From Taxawa tesnikishii (nom. ined.) (taxonomy: Eukaryota; Ascomycota; Dothideomycetes; Dothideales), in the NCBI GenBank assembly GCA_030247885.1, contig JAPDRO010000017.1, positions 186,001 through 250,000 of the forward strand: a stretch of DNA of 64,000 nt, given 5' to 3'. Shown here one piece after another: positions 25,322-35,514 of this stretch (position 1 is the first letter of the stretch; the number at the start of each line of letters is the position of its first letter). The notes beneath the pieces are model-generated. The model saw nothing but the letters and a program-made list of their open reading frames with translations, did not search any database and was not told where the DNA came from. The position numbers and the translations under genes are program-made.

Positions 25322-25729
25322 TCACGCTCTGGATAAATCATGACCAGAGATCCAAGCGCCGCCATTGTACAATTCCGTGGTCCTACCCCTGTACAGCTGA
25401 TAGTGTCTCTCGCCACCAATATTCTGGACGGCTGCGACGGTCATTTCCATAGTATTGGAGGGTTGGCCCGGTGGTGTGTATATCACGACCTGAGACGGGA
25501 TACGAACTTCCTTAAAACGAACGATGAGCATACGACGGTACGGTTCCCGCTACGCATTCAGGGAGTTAAAACCTACTGCTTTCTTGTTCTTCGCATCCTT
25601 TACCTTGTCGCGGTACTCAGGCGGTGTGATGTCCCTTTTCTTACGCTGCTCCAATCTCAGCCTCGGAGTTCAGAATCGCGCGCGCCGTACCGCACGAGAA
25701 TCCTGTTCAAGTCTTACCTGGTCCGTCAT
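25322..25729 (-). CDS. 90-residue protein of unknown function
   Basis: A four-codon first exon (MTDQ, 25729-25718) is followed by an intron ending ...GGAGCAG, a short exon RKKRDITPPEYRDK, a second intron (GTAAAG...GCGTAG), and a third exon starting REPYRRMLIVRFKEVRIPSQ and running to the stop at 25322 with VVIYTPPGQP, MTVAAVQN and RHYQLYRGRTTELYNGGAWI. Splice sites and phases agree, which supports a real gene. I do not recognise the family; the basic N-terminus and strand-rich remainder suggest a small globular, possibly nucleic-acid- or protein-binding fold, but that is speculation. It lies between the DUF6594 and caspase-like genes on the same strand. Confidence 0.55.
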
Positions 25730-26405
25730 GGTGATAGGGTTTGACAGCGGTTCGCACAACAGTGGCTTTTTTTGGGAGGGGCGGGGGCCAAGTACCTCGT
25801 CCGTTGGAAGCGCAGATAGACTGGGCGCTAGATTGTATCTGTTGTGAGACGGGTGCTGCAAGTCTGCCTTATATGGTCATGCTTGAATAACGGTAGATCT
25901 CTCTTAATGCTGCTTGACCGGTGCGAGGCCGCAGTCCTGTGGGAAACAGGACGGCACGATGAGGCAGTGTGCCGAACCACAGCAGCCATGGCACGCTAGA
26001 GGTTTCCAAACGGGGCACTGCATGTTGTAGAGGAGGGGTGGAGAGAGGCACAGCACCACATATGGGGCCAAACGGCCCGCAAAGACAGTAAACCACCTGC
26101 AGCCTTGCGGGACTTGCGTGCGGCTGAACTGGTGCCAAGGCACTCGAACAATCATACGATAACGAAGCCGACAGCTCCAGAAAGAACTCGGAAAGGGTGA
26201 TGCTGACAAACGAGTTTACGACCTGTATGTAGGTTGCAAGGCTACCCGCAACCGTCAGAAGGTGAACACAATTGAGAAGCATTAGATCAGCACTACAAGA
26301 GTATACCATGATATTCCGCCGAAATCAATCCATGCCGAAGAGTGTATGCTTCGCTCTGTACGCCGCCACCTGGTTACACTAGGGCCAGATAACAGATCGG
26401 GTATA
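25730..26405. other. intergenic, with one open frame of doubtful reality
   Basis: A minus-strand ATG at 26309 opens a 146-codon frame to 25869 with a hydrophobic start and many Pro/Leu/Ser/Cys residues. It has no motif, no intron and no recalled relatives. I see nothing else here besides the presumed promoter of the 90-residue protein gene. Confidence 0.35.
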
Positions 26406-27959
26406 TCAAAAGGACGTGGTCCGGCCCTTGCTATTTCTCCTTCGACCGAGGCATCGTGCCTGAGCTCTGAGCAACGCTTGCACGGCGTCGAAGACCGATC
26501 TAATGATGCCTCCGTCGGGTAGTTCCTCCTCTCGAGAGGGTTGCCCAGCGGGTTTCCCTAGGAGCAAAGGTGTCACTTCATCTGGTTCTGCTGCACCGCC
26601 GAGCCTAGGGGTCGTTACACCGGACAGAGGCTCCTCTGAGATTGGACTGTCAGTGATTGGACCAACTGTTGGTGGTTCGAGACCTCCGTTCGAGTGTGCC
26701 GCAGGGGTTTTGCTTGTGAGGGTTTCGCGTCTCCTGCGCGCTTGCGAGACCCCGTGCCTCCACATATCCCAAGCCCAGTGCTTATACGCATGGTGGCTGT
26801 GCTTTCCTAGAAGCTGGATATGCCGATACTCGAGCGTGCTCGTCCGTTTCAAATGCTTCAGAGCTTCGCAGATCTTCCTGATGTCGCCTTCATCCAGCTG
26901 CCGGTCAAGATGGAGCCGGATATCGAGAAACTCTTCGGCATCAGGCTCTTGTTCATCACGAAAGTCTCCGATGGGCGTTTCAGCGTCCTCGTCCCCTGGG
27001 AGCATGGGTGCGATGAAGATGAGCTCCAAAGACGTTTCATAGCGAGAACCGTAGAAGACAGGGCTCTGCTCCTTGGGAAAGTCGGGCGCCTCCGTGATCA
27101 TACGCCACAGCTCAGTAACAGGGAAGTACTTTCGGCCGGCGAGTTGTTCAAGGGCCCAGATCATAGCGCTGGTGAAAGAATCTCGGCCAGCTCGCTTAGT
27201 GCGGCTGCGTTCTCCACAAGCACCAAGATACTGAAAGCAGCGTCGTGATCCACGGGCCATTGCAGGCCTGCAAAGAAGCCCGGCATGGCAGCAGTCGAAA
27301 ATTACCAACACATCGGAATTTGTTTTCGCAATGGCGTTCTCGACGTGTGACCAATCGATACTCTTTGCCTCATCGTCATCGCCGCCGTACAATTGATTGC
27401 TGGAGGAAGTCAGCCGTGACCTACGGGTATGCAGGAGGACCAGATACTAACGCGGAGAGCTTGATGTTTCCCGTGTCATCGGCCTTAGAATAACCATGCC
27501 CAGCGTAGTACACGATTAAGAGACCATGCTCAGCATCCTCTTCGCATACAAAATCCAAGAGATACTTGAAGGCCTGCAGTTCTGGATTCTGGCTTGTGTC
27601 CAGTGACTTTGAGTGCACCTTGAAGCCGTATCTGTTTCTGAAGACCTCTGATAGGCTCTTCACCTAGAGACGGCGTCAGACGTCCGATCGTCGTTCATGT
27701 CAACATATTCGATGCTTACTTCTTTTTCTACGCCGAGGTCGTCTTCTTCAGGCTGCCACGACAGAGTGAGTACGGACGTCTTGACGTATCGTACAGGTTT
27801 GGTGGCGATGCCCATTTGTCTATCCCAGAGCATTTTCCATCGGACCTGCTCTGACTGGGCACGCTCTTTCTTTGAATCTTTCAGTGTTTGCACATGAGAC
27901 CGCGTCGCCGGCTGGGTAATCAGGGTTGGGTGTGGTTTGGATGCATTGATGCCGGACAT
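26406..27959 (-). CDS. caspase-like peptidase (family C14 fold)
   Basis: Exons 27959-27720, 27663-27452 and 27399-26406 join in phase to 481 residues. The fold starts near residue 70 (VLTLSWQPEEDDLGVEKEV), with KSLSEVFRNRYGFKV, the catalytic His in LLIVYYAGHGYS and the catalytic Cys in VLVIFDCCHAG, followed by DSFTSAMIWALEQLAG. Both dyad residues are present, so the enzyme may be active. The C-terminal half is a helical region (FLDIRLHLDRQLDEGDIRK ... HLKRTSTLEYRHIQLLGKHS) ending in a disordered Ser/Pro/Gly-rich tail. It lacks the N-terminal Pro/Gln-rich and zinc-finger part of type I metacaspases and any NACHT/NB-ARC domain. In fungi such stand-alone C14 proteins are often linked with non-self recognition or cell-death genes; that role is inferred only. 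Confidence 0.85.
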
Positions 27960-29027
27960 ATCTTTGTCGCACCCAACGGGCTCGTAGTTCAGACTGCAAC
28001 AGGAACTGTTGGCTCGTTTGTAGACCAATTGCTGCTGCTCAACGGATCAAGGCGAAATGGGCACAGATGTTGCGCGACGTATCTAGGAACCAGCTCGCGA
28101 ACGTCGACAAACCATTGACTCCTGAATCATGGGCGATTGGAACATACAGATCCAGCCTGAGGAACACGGCAAACAAGGCATCAAAGCCAGTAAATACACA
28201 GCCACATTATCCGAGTCTATTGGAGAGGCTGTTTACAACACCGGCAGCAGCAGAGGCACACACACACCATACAAGTATTTGGCAAAGATTGTGGAGGCGA
28301 GGTGCAGGAGCGCGTGACGGGATAGCGCGAGATGGCTTGACGAACGCACACCAACTGACAGGGGAGCCATTTCAAGAAAGAGGCCGCCCTTCTGTCGAGT
28401 CGAAGAAGTTGGAACGCAGCATCCCCGTCAGCTTGTATTCCATCTGAGAGAGTGCAGCCGTGCCTCTGAGCAGTGAAGTCCAAGGAAGCGTTTCTGTCGC
28501 AGTCTTGTCACACACTCTTGCCGCGTCTTGTTTCCCTCCCGCGCGCCTCTCCGCACTCGGGCTTGGCGAGACCCTGCAACGCCAACCCCCAGTCATCAAC
28601 CTTTTTTGCTACCTTCCACATCAGGAAGGATTACCGCCTATCTCGACGATTTCATGTGTCAACACGATGCAGGCTGTCACGCTTTCTTTTCCTCCGCACG
28701 CCATGCCACATGCCGCGAGGTCCGTTTCCGCCGCCAGACAGCGGATACGGGGTATCTGAGACGCTTATCTCGGCCTATCGGTGATGTTGTTCGTCTTGGT
28801 ATGGCGAGTGATTGCGGAGAAAAGATAGCTAAGTAGATATGGTAGGAGGGTGTTGCATCCCGGGTTATTCCCACCCATTGGAGACTGAGTTTTTGGGACG
28901 CCGTTTATATACAGTGGTTGCTCTCTTTTCTTTCCCTTCTGTCGCGCTTGCTGTTCCATCTCCTTTCCCATCTCACCCCATCTAGGGTCTCCGTAGCTGC
29001 ACCCTTTCGAGGCGTTGAACGAGCACG
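27960..29027. promoter_or_regulatory. divergent intergenic region, caspase-like gene and Dal5-type permease
   Basis: About 1.07 kb separates the two starts. The permease side (28.8-29.0 kb) is pyrimidine-rich as expected for a promoter and leader. I see no coding frame or RNA. Confidence 0.45.
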
Positions 29028-30729
29028 ATGTCTTCAGAAGACGTAGAGAAGAAAGGTCACACCGACCCGAATATCGAAAAGGACCTCCCAGCACCTCTCG
29101 CAGATGCGATCCGCACCGGCAGCATTGACGCCAAGATCCTCGAGCATTCTCACGATGCAGACGAGGCTATGAAGGCCTTCATGGGCCGGGAGGGTCAAGT
29201 CATCGAGCTGGACGAGGCGACGAACAAGAGGCTTCTGCGACGGATTGACTGGAACCTCATGCCCGTCATGTGTGTCGTCTACGGTTTGAACTATCTCGAC
29301 AAGACCACCATCTCCTACGCCTCGATCATGGGCATCAAGAAAGACATCGGACTTGTCGGCGATGACTACCAATGGCTTGGCTCCATGTTCTACTTCGGCT
29401 ATCTCGGTATCGTTGTTCTCCTCGATTTCCGGAACATTGGCTAACCTAGTTTTACAGCATGGGAATACCCAACCAACCGTCTCCTCCAGCGCCTGCCACT
29501 GGGCAAGTACTCGGCCATCAACATCATCATGTGGGGTACAACACTTTCCTGCTTTGCTGCGGTCAACAACTTCGCCGGCGCCGTCGCCGTCCGCTTCTTC
29601 CTCGGTGTCTTCGAGGCAGCCGTAACACCTGGCTTCGCCCTCTTCACATCCCAATGGTACACGAAGAAGGAGCAAGGCACGCGCGTGGGAATCTGGTTCT
29701 CATTCAACGGCTTTGCGCAGATCTTTGGCGGCCTGGTCGCATATGGCATCGCTCGCGGAACAGCAATCCACGGCTCTGCCATCGAGCCCTGGAAAATTGT
29801 GTTCCTTGTCACCGGATTGCTGACGGTCGTTATCGGAATCATCTTCCTGTTCACCATGCCGGACAACCAGATGAACGCACGCTGGTTGAAGAAGGAAGAC
29901 CGCATTCTGGCCGTTGAACGTGTGCGCATCAACCAACAGGGAATCGGCAACAAGCACTTTAAAATGTACCAGCTGAAGGAGGCGCTGATCGACCCATTGA
30001 CCTGGGCCTTTGTGTTCTACGCGCTCGTGGCCGATATCCCGAACGGCGGCATCTCGAACTTCTTCTCACAGCTCATCACGTCCTTTGGATACACGGCCGA
30101 GGAATCCCTGCTCTACGGCACTCCTGGCGGTGTTGTGGAAATTGTCATGCTGATCCTATGCGGCTGGCTCGGTGACAAGCTCGGCAACCGCATCCTGGTC
30201 GCCACCTCTGGCCTGTTCATCTCCATCCTGGGTATGCTGCTCATCGTGTGCCTGCCATTGGCCAACAAGAACGGCCGATTGGGAGGATACTACCTGACGC
30301 AGGCGTCGCCCACCCCGTTCGTGGCCTTCCTGTCGCTCATCTCCTCGAACGTCGCCGGATACACCAAAAAGACCACCGTCGCGGCGCTCTACCTGATCGG
30401 ATACTGCGTTGGTAACATCATCGGTCCGCAGACCTTCAGGCCCAAGGACGCGCCCCGGTACGTGCCGGCCGAGATCACCATCATCTGCTGCTGGGGCATC
30501 TGCTTGTTCGACATGTTCTTCATCTACTGGTACTGCAGGCGCCAGAACAAGAAGAAGGAGGTTATCAGGGCGGACCCTACTTACGTCAAGCTCGAGAACC
30601 AGGAGTGAGTTTCCCCCCTCTCTTCTTTCCCGCCACAGGGACATCCAGGTGCTGCAGACATACTGACCTCTTCACAGATGGCTCGACCTGACGGATAGAG
30701 AGAATCCGGAATTCGTCTATACCTTGTGA
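29028..30729 (+). CDS. Dal5-type MFS permease (anion:cation symporter)
   Basis: Three exons (29028-29406, 29458-30604, 30678-30729) join in phase to 525 residues. After an acidic cytosolic N-terminus of about 75 residues come twelve spans with family marks: RRIDWNLMPVMCVVYGLNYL in TM1, LDKTTISYASIMGIKKDIGL, YLAWEYPTNRLLQRLPLGKY across the first intron, GVFEAAVTPGFALFTSQWY in TM4, and EITIICCWGICLFDMFF near the end. The allantoate/nicotinate/pantothenate permease group imports anionic vitamins and nitrogen compounds; the substrate cannot be assigned. The gene looks fully intact, in contrast to the decayed relative at 8.3-9.2 kb. The 3' exon encodes only 17 residues (WLDLTDRENPEFVYTL). Confidence 0.92.
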
Positions 30730-31442
30730 AAAAAATGGATGGATTCCGGCGTGATTGCCCTTCGACCTCGTTCCTCCACAAGTGGGGGCGACGGTACGTA
30801 GGAGAGAACAGAGCCCCCCTCCTTCCCCGATTTTTTATGATATGAATGATAAATATATACATATACCACTTGAACCGACAAGAACAAGACCTTGTTGTCG
30901 TGTTCAACGAACACGTTATCCACGTATGTCCGTAGCAGATGACAACCGGCTCGTAATCGTCATCCGCTGTAGTAGCAGTCTTGTCAGATGTCGAACAAGC
31001 CAGCCAATCGCGTTCCCTGCCCTTCGTCTTCCATCTCACTGTATCTGCGATCAACCCTTTCCCTGGGTTACTCGCCATCGTTTTTGCAGGAGACTACAGG
31101 GTACTTCGAACCAGAAGGCGAGCAGCGAACCGACACAACATCATCATCACGAACGAAAAGGCCCCGATTGCCAAAGAAGCGATTCTGCCGTCATACAACT
31201 CATACAACCACTCAACCCAGGTGCCACCCGTATGGCCCAATGTTCTAAAAACAAAACGAAAAAAATAGAAGAAAAGAAAAACACGCAGCCCAAGCGCCAT
31301 GCTGTGCGACAACGAACAACAAAAGGCACACATAACATGACAAAACGCGTCGGTGAGAGTAACCATCCCAGATGCAACAGCCAGCGCTCCTCACGTCGCC
31401 TTCTTCCCCTGCCCTTGACGCCGCCCGCGATCCCGAAGCGGC
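30730..31442. other. convergent intergenic region
   Basis: A 713-bp gap between the 3' ends of the permease (+) and VAC14 (-). A-rich tracts near 31250-31330 are compatible with poly(A) sites. No gene is recognised. Confidence 0.45.
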
Positions 31443-34400
31443 TCAGACTGCTCTTCCCTTTGCGTGACCCTGCACGCCCGCTCCCGCACCGCCACCGGAC
31501 GCGTCTCTATCCCTATCACCCCTTGCATCCGCCCTCCCCACGCCCGCCGGCATGGTGTTGCTGCGATGCATGCTCGCCGCACTCGCCGGTCTCAGCCCGC
31601 CCGCTCTGCCCACCACGCCCGCCGACGCCGGCTGCGCCATGGGTCTGTCGTCCGCACCACGGTCGGGTTCGTCGAAGGTCAAGCTGAGGCCGTTGGGCAG
31701 ACCCATGCCCGCGGTCGTGGCGGCGGGACGCATGGCCGCTCTCCGAGCGCGGTCCTGGGTGGCGCGGAACTTTTCCAAAAGTTCGGTCCACTTGATTCCC
31801 TGCGCGTCTTCGCGGCTCTTGAGTCGGTTGGGCCGGTCGCCGAACGTGCTGATGGCGGAAGGCGTGCCGGGTTGCGTGCGCGGTGCGATGTGGAGGTAGC
31901 CGATGGCCGAGACGCTGTTGAGCCTGTTTTTCAGGGCGGCGAAGGCGGAGGACTGCGGAAGCAGCATGAGCAACCCGTAGAGACACTTGTAGAGGTGTGG
32001 GAAGCGTTCGGGTTCTAAAAGTTGAAGACGGAGGTAGGTGAAGACGGGTGATTCGAGGAGTTGGACCAGTTTGTCGATCTGGATGAGCATGTTGACCGTC
32101 ATTTCGAGGTCTGCGAAGATTTGGAGGAGGTTGTAGGCTTGCTCATAGGCTTGGGCGAGCAGGCAGAGGGAGAATGTTGCGACAGCGTTATGGCACCAAG
32201 AGCGGAAGAGAGCGACGAAGAAGGTTTGGCCATCGCGGGTTTCCAAGTTGCGTAGTCTCTTTCGCAAATCTGCAAGCTCAGGTGCCGTGATGAGATTGTT
32301 GTTGAGATTCTGTACCATGATACTTGCAAACTCGACATCCTGTATATCGTTTAGCAGACAGTCACGACACCGAGCGGTGCATCGACTCACTTCGTCCTTC
32401 TCCAGGCAGTCGGCAAGCGTGCGGTATATCCGCTCTGCACTCAGATTGAGGCAAAGCTGCCTTATGATGAGGTTGCCTCTCGTCTCCAACAATCGTCGAT
32501 CGGTGCAGAAGAGCTTCAAAAGGTTGACCATGAAGGAGGTGAAGTAAGAATCGTCGCTGTTCCTCGAAATCTGCGACAGCAACACGAGGTCACGAATCAC
32601 TACAGCTTCTGCGGGATCACTAAGCGTCTTCAGAAGAGCTGGGAAGGTGCCGTCGTTAATTGCGAGGATCTGTTACGGTCAGCAAATTACCAATCAAACG
32701 AGGACGCCTGGAGACATACCTTTCGCGGCGACAGCTTGTGCAGCATGATGAGCCACCCGAGAGCGGCAACTCGGGTAGATTCGTGCTCGTTCAGAAATTG
32801 CAGGGTCAGCGCGTTGACAGCAGCCTCGTAATCGAGATCTGTAGACGACTTGGGAGAAGGCGAGCGTTCCGGGGCATTCTCTGCAGCAGGAGGTGGAGGA
32901 GGCGTCTGAACTTCTTGACGTGCCTTCAATCCATCTGCGGGATCGGGGCTAGCTGTCGTCTTCCGAGTTCTCGATGGCGGCATGGACTGTCTCCTTTCAG
33001 CGCCGTCTGCATCTTTCGACTCCTTTGTTGTCGCAGGAGTCTGTTGACCGGATGGCGCTTGAGCAGGTGGTGCAGCCACAACTCTGTTCGGATCCTCCGC
33101 CAAAGACATGACATAGGCCATGAGTGCTTGATTGACACGGCTCGCGGACTGCTTCACCTGCTCCACATCGTGAGAGAGGGCAGGCAAAACCTCCGACAGC
33201 AGACGCGGCACGAATAGCAGTATGTCCTTGGGGCAGATTTCGAAGAAACTCTCGATCCAGCGAAGAGTGGTGATCTGAATCTCTTCTTCTGTACGCTTGT
33301 CAGATACGCATATGCTCAATCGTTGGCGTAGTTGCTTACCAGACGACTCGCTAAGAAATCTAACGAGGATGTCCAGTATCTTTGGATGGTCGACCTGCAC
33401 ATCCTGACCAGGTATCCACTCCTCTCCCGCATCGTCCTCTTTTTCGTCCAGCGCAGTACTCGATAGCGATTCCGAGGCTGCCGAATCTCCATCTTCATTC
33501 TCGTTCTCGCCTTCCGCGCGTGTGCCGTCCTCGTCGTTCCCCTTTGTGCTGGCGGCTCCGTCCTCGCTCCTTGCACTCTTCCCACTCCTCGCGCTTGACA
33601 CTGATGGCTTGCGCGCGCTCTCTCCATGGCTCCTCCTGCTTTCAGCAATCCCTTTCTTGATGCCAGCAATCTTCTTGATCTCGGCTAGGAATCTGTCCAA
33701 TGCGACTTTGGTAGTGGTATGGACGTCCTGGTTCGGGTCGGAAAGGAATTTTAATAGACCACCTAGGAAAGAAGGGAGATAAGCTACAAGTTCAAGGTCG
33801 GGAATCGAATCCAGTAACGTAATCCATGACACGAGAAAGGTGCGGGTGAACGGGTTGATGACATGTATTCGCTCCTGGAGCAAGGGTATAAAGCGAGGTA
33901 ATGAAAAAGCAGTAGGCGGTTCGTCCAAGTCATGCTGGGCGTCTAGGACCGAGCCTGGTGGGAGGACGTCCGGGTGCAGGATGGAGACGTAGGAGGCCGC
34001 CGATTCGGAGACAATGTCTTTCACTAGACGATCCAAGAGTTCTGCACCGTTTTTGACAGAAAGTTCCGTATCCGCTGCGAGCTGCGCTGCACATCAGAAC
34101 CTGCCGAACTGAGCATGTAAGAGGGCCGAGGGTACCTTGCACAGCGCATCAAAGATATCGTTGAAGTATATGAGTATCTCTCCCTTTGCTACTTTTGCTA
34201 TGTTGTACATGCTCTCGCATGCGTAGTATCTGACCCTAGCATCTTGATCGGAGAAACAGGCGAGGACCGGAGGAACGATCTCGCGGAGGTAGCGTGCGAC
34301 ATCCTGCTTTCTCGCTCAGCGGCTGTCGCTCACATGAGAGCAAGGAGATGTTGGGAAGCTTACACCACCCAGAGCGATGGCAGCAGCGGCCAAGCCAATG

Positions 34401-34756
34401 AGACCTCCATTGCGGGCGTGAGGCTGGTGGACGGCGTAGGCATAGTCGTGGCATAGCTGGTGAACGATCTTGGCTATTCTATCGTGATCGTTGGCAGTCA
34501 GAGAGTCGCGGATAATGTTTTCAAGCCTACAGCGCTCCTTGGTCAGCTTCTTGTCGTAAGCGTAGGCATGGTCGTGCTTGGGTCGGCCAGGAATTCGACC
34601 AGCTTCTTGAGCGGTTCGAGGTGCATTGTCGCAGAGTGTTGCAGGTACCGAGGGGTGGAATGGAATGGAATGGAATGGAATGGCTTACTCTAAAGCGCCG
34701 CCTTTGCGTCGGTCGTAGAGCTTGTCGCTCAGCGCTTTCTGCACGCTGACATCCAT
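31443..34756 (-). CDS. VAC14: VAC14, scaffold of the PtdIns(3,5)P2 kinase complex
   Basis: Vac14 scaffolds the Fab1 kinase and Fig4 phosphatase on the vacuole/endosome membrane. Exon 1 (34756-34689) reads MDVSVQKALSDKLYDRRKGG. Exon 2 (34526-34364) gives the conserved AYAVHQPHARNGGLIGLAAA. Exon 3 adds REIVPPVLACFSDQDARVRY and NDIFDALCK, and later exons give the HEAT-repeat body (LDSIPDLELVAYLPSFLGGL; RWIESFFEICPKDILLFVPR), an acidic Ser-rich loop, and the conserved C-terminal part (SWCHNAVATFSLCLLAQAYE, EQAYNLLQIFADLEMTVNML). About 950-1000 residues. The tail after residue 830 is disordered and Ala/Gly/Arg-rich. Exon borders after exon 3 are set by reading, near 34136/34084, 32721/32670 and 32396/32342. 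No frame break is seen. Confidence 0.93.
34655..34682 (+). repeat. GGAAT pentamer repeat inside the first VAC14 intron
   Basis: About five copies of TGGAA lie just inside the donor of the first VAC14 intron (ATTCC on the coding strand). The intron runs about 34688-34527 and is longer than the neighbours' introns. Confidence 0.85.
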
Positions 34757-35514
34757 CTTGTTTGCTTGTGGTTTGGTGCAGGCAGTCACGGCATTCACTG
34801 TCACTGAATGCTTTCAGCTTGCAGAACCCTCTGTATTGGGAAGGCGCCAGGCCTCGTCCAAACAAGGTACGTGTATTGCAGGATCTTGGATGAGAATTGC
34901 GGAATCATCGAGTATACAAGAAGCGAGAAGGGTGGTTCATGTCGTTTGTGGCATATCACGTCGTGCGCCGTTAGACCGGCAATTTCGTGTGGGTTTGGGC
35001 AGCATGCAAGAAGCAGGTCGAGGAGTGCGACGATAAGGACGCACGTGTCTGGCCGCTCCAGAGGGTTGTTTACTTCACACACACGGGAGGGAGAGCTGTT
35101 GCCGTGCGGAGAACAGAAGCCAGAAGCCAGAAGCCAGAAGCCAGAAGCCAGAAGCCAGAAGCCAGAAGCCAGAAGCCACAGCCTGCACAGCCCTGAGGGA
35201 AGCTTGTCGCGGACCCGTTTGAAACGATGCCAACTCGCCCATCATTATAAAGGCCGTTCTAGCTGCTCGGGCTGCTCGCGCTTGCCGGACCGCCTTCGCT
35301 TGCAGTACTGCTTGAACCCCGGGACGTGGACCGAGAACATCCCATCCCACTATCGCGTGGGGCTGGCTATCTCAGGTCAGGGTCAGGATCAGAGTAAGAG
35401 TCAGAGTCACATTCACCGACTCAATTTCCAAAATTTATTAGGAACTCGTCCCGTCGTCAAACAAAGCACCACCACATACCAACTGCTTCAGCAAACACTC
35501 TCACTCTGCTCGCC
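34757..35514. promoter_or_regulatory. divergent promoter region, VAC14 and AspRS
   Basis: A 758-bp gap between two divergent starts containing a nine-copy 7-bp repeat (35114-35176) and a GGTCAG/AGTCAG-rich patch near 35375-35410 before the AspRS start. No coding frame is credible. Confidence 0.5.
35114..35176 (+). repeat. nine perfect copies of a 7-bp unit
   Basis: CAGAAGC is repeated nine times without change. Seven is not a multiple of three, so it is most unlikely to be coding; 63 bp of perfect repeat points to recent slippage expansion. Confidence 0.92.

Noticed and set aside
25869-26309. 146-codon ATG-initiated minus-strand frame
   Set aside because: Hydrophobic, Pro/Cys-rich and motif-free, with no recalled relatives; kept only as a note in the intergenic entry.
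30755-31687. 310-codon plus-strand frame near the VAC14 3' end
   Set aside because: Low-complexity, Arg/Pro-rich, overlaps the antisense VAC14 tail and contains several A-rich stretches typical of untranslated DNA.
34530-34640. an extra VAC14 exon reading LKKLVEFLADP
   Set aside because: Its frame stops before the next exon, and the direct exon 1 to exon 2 join already matches the family.
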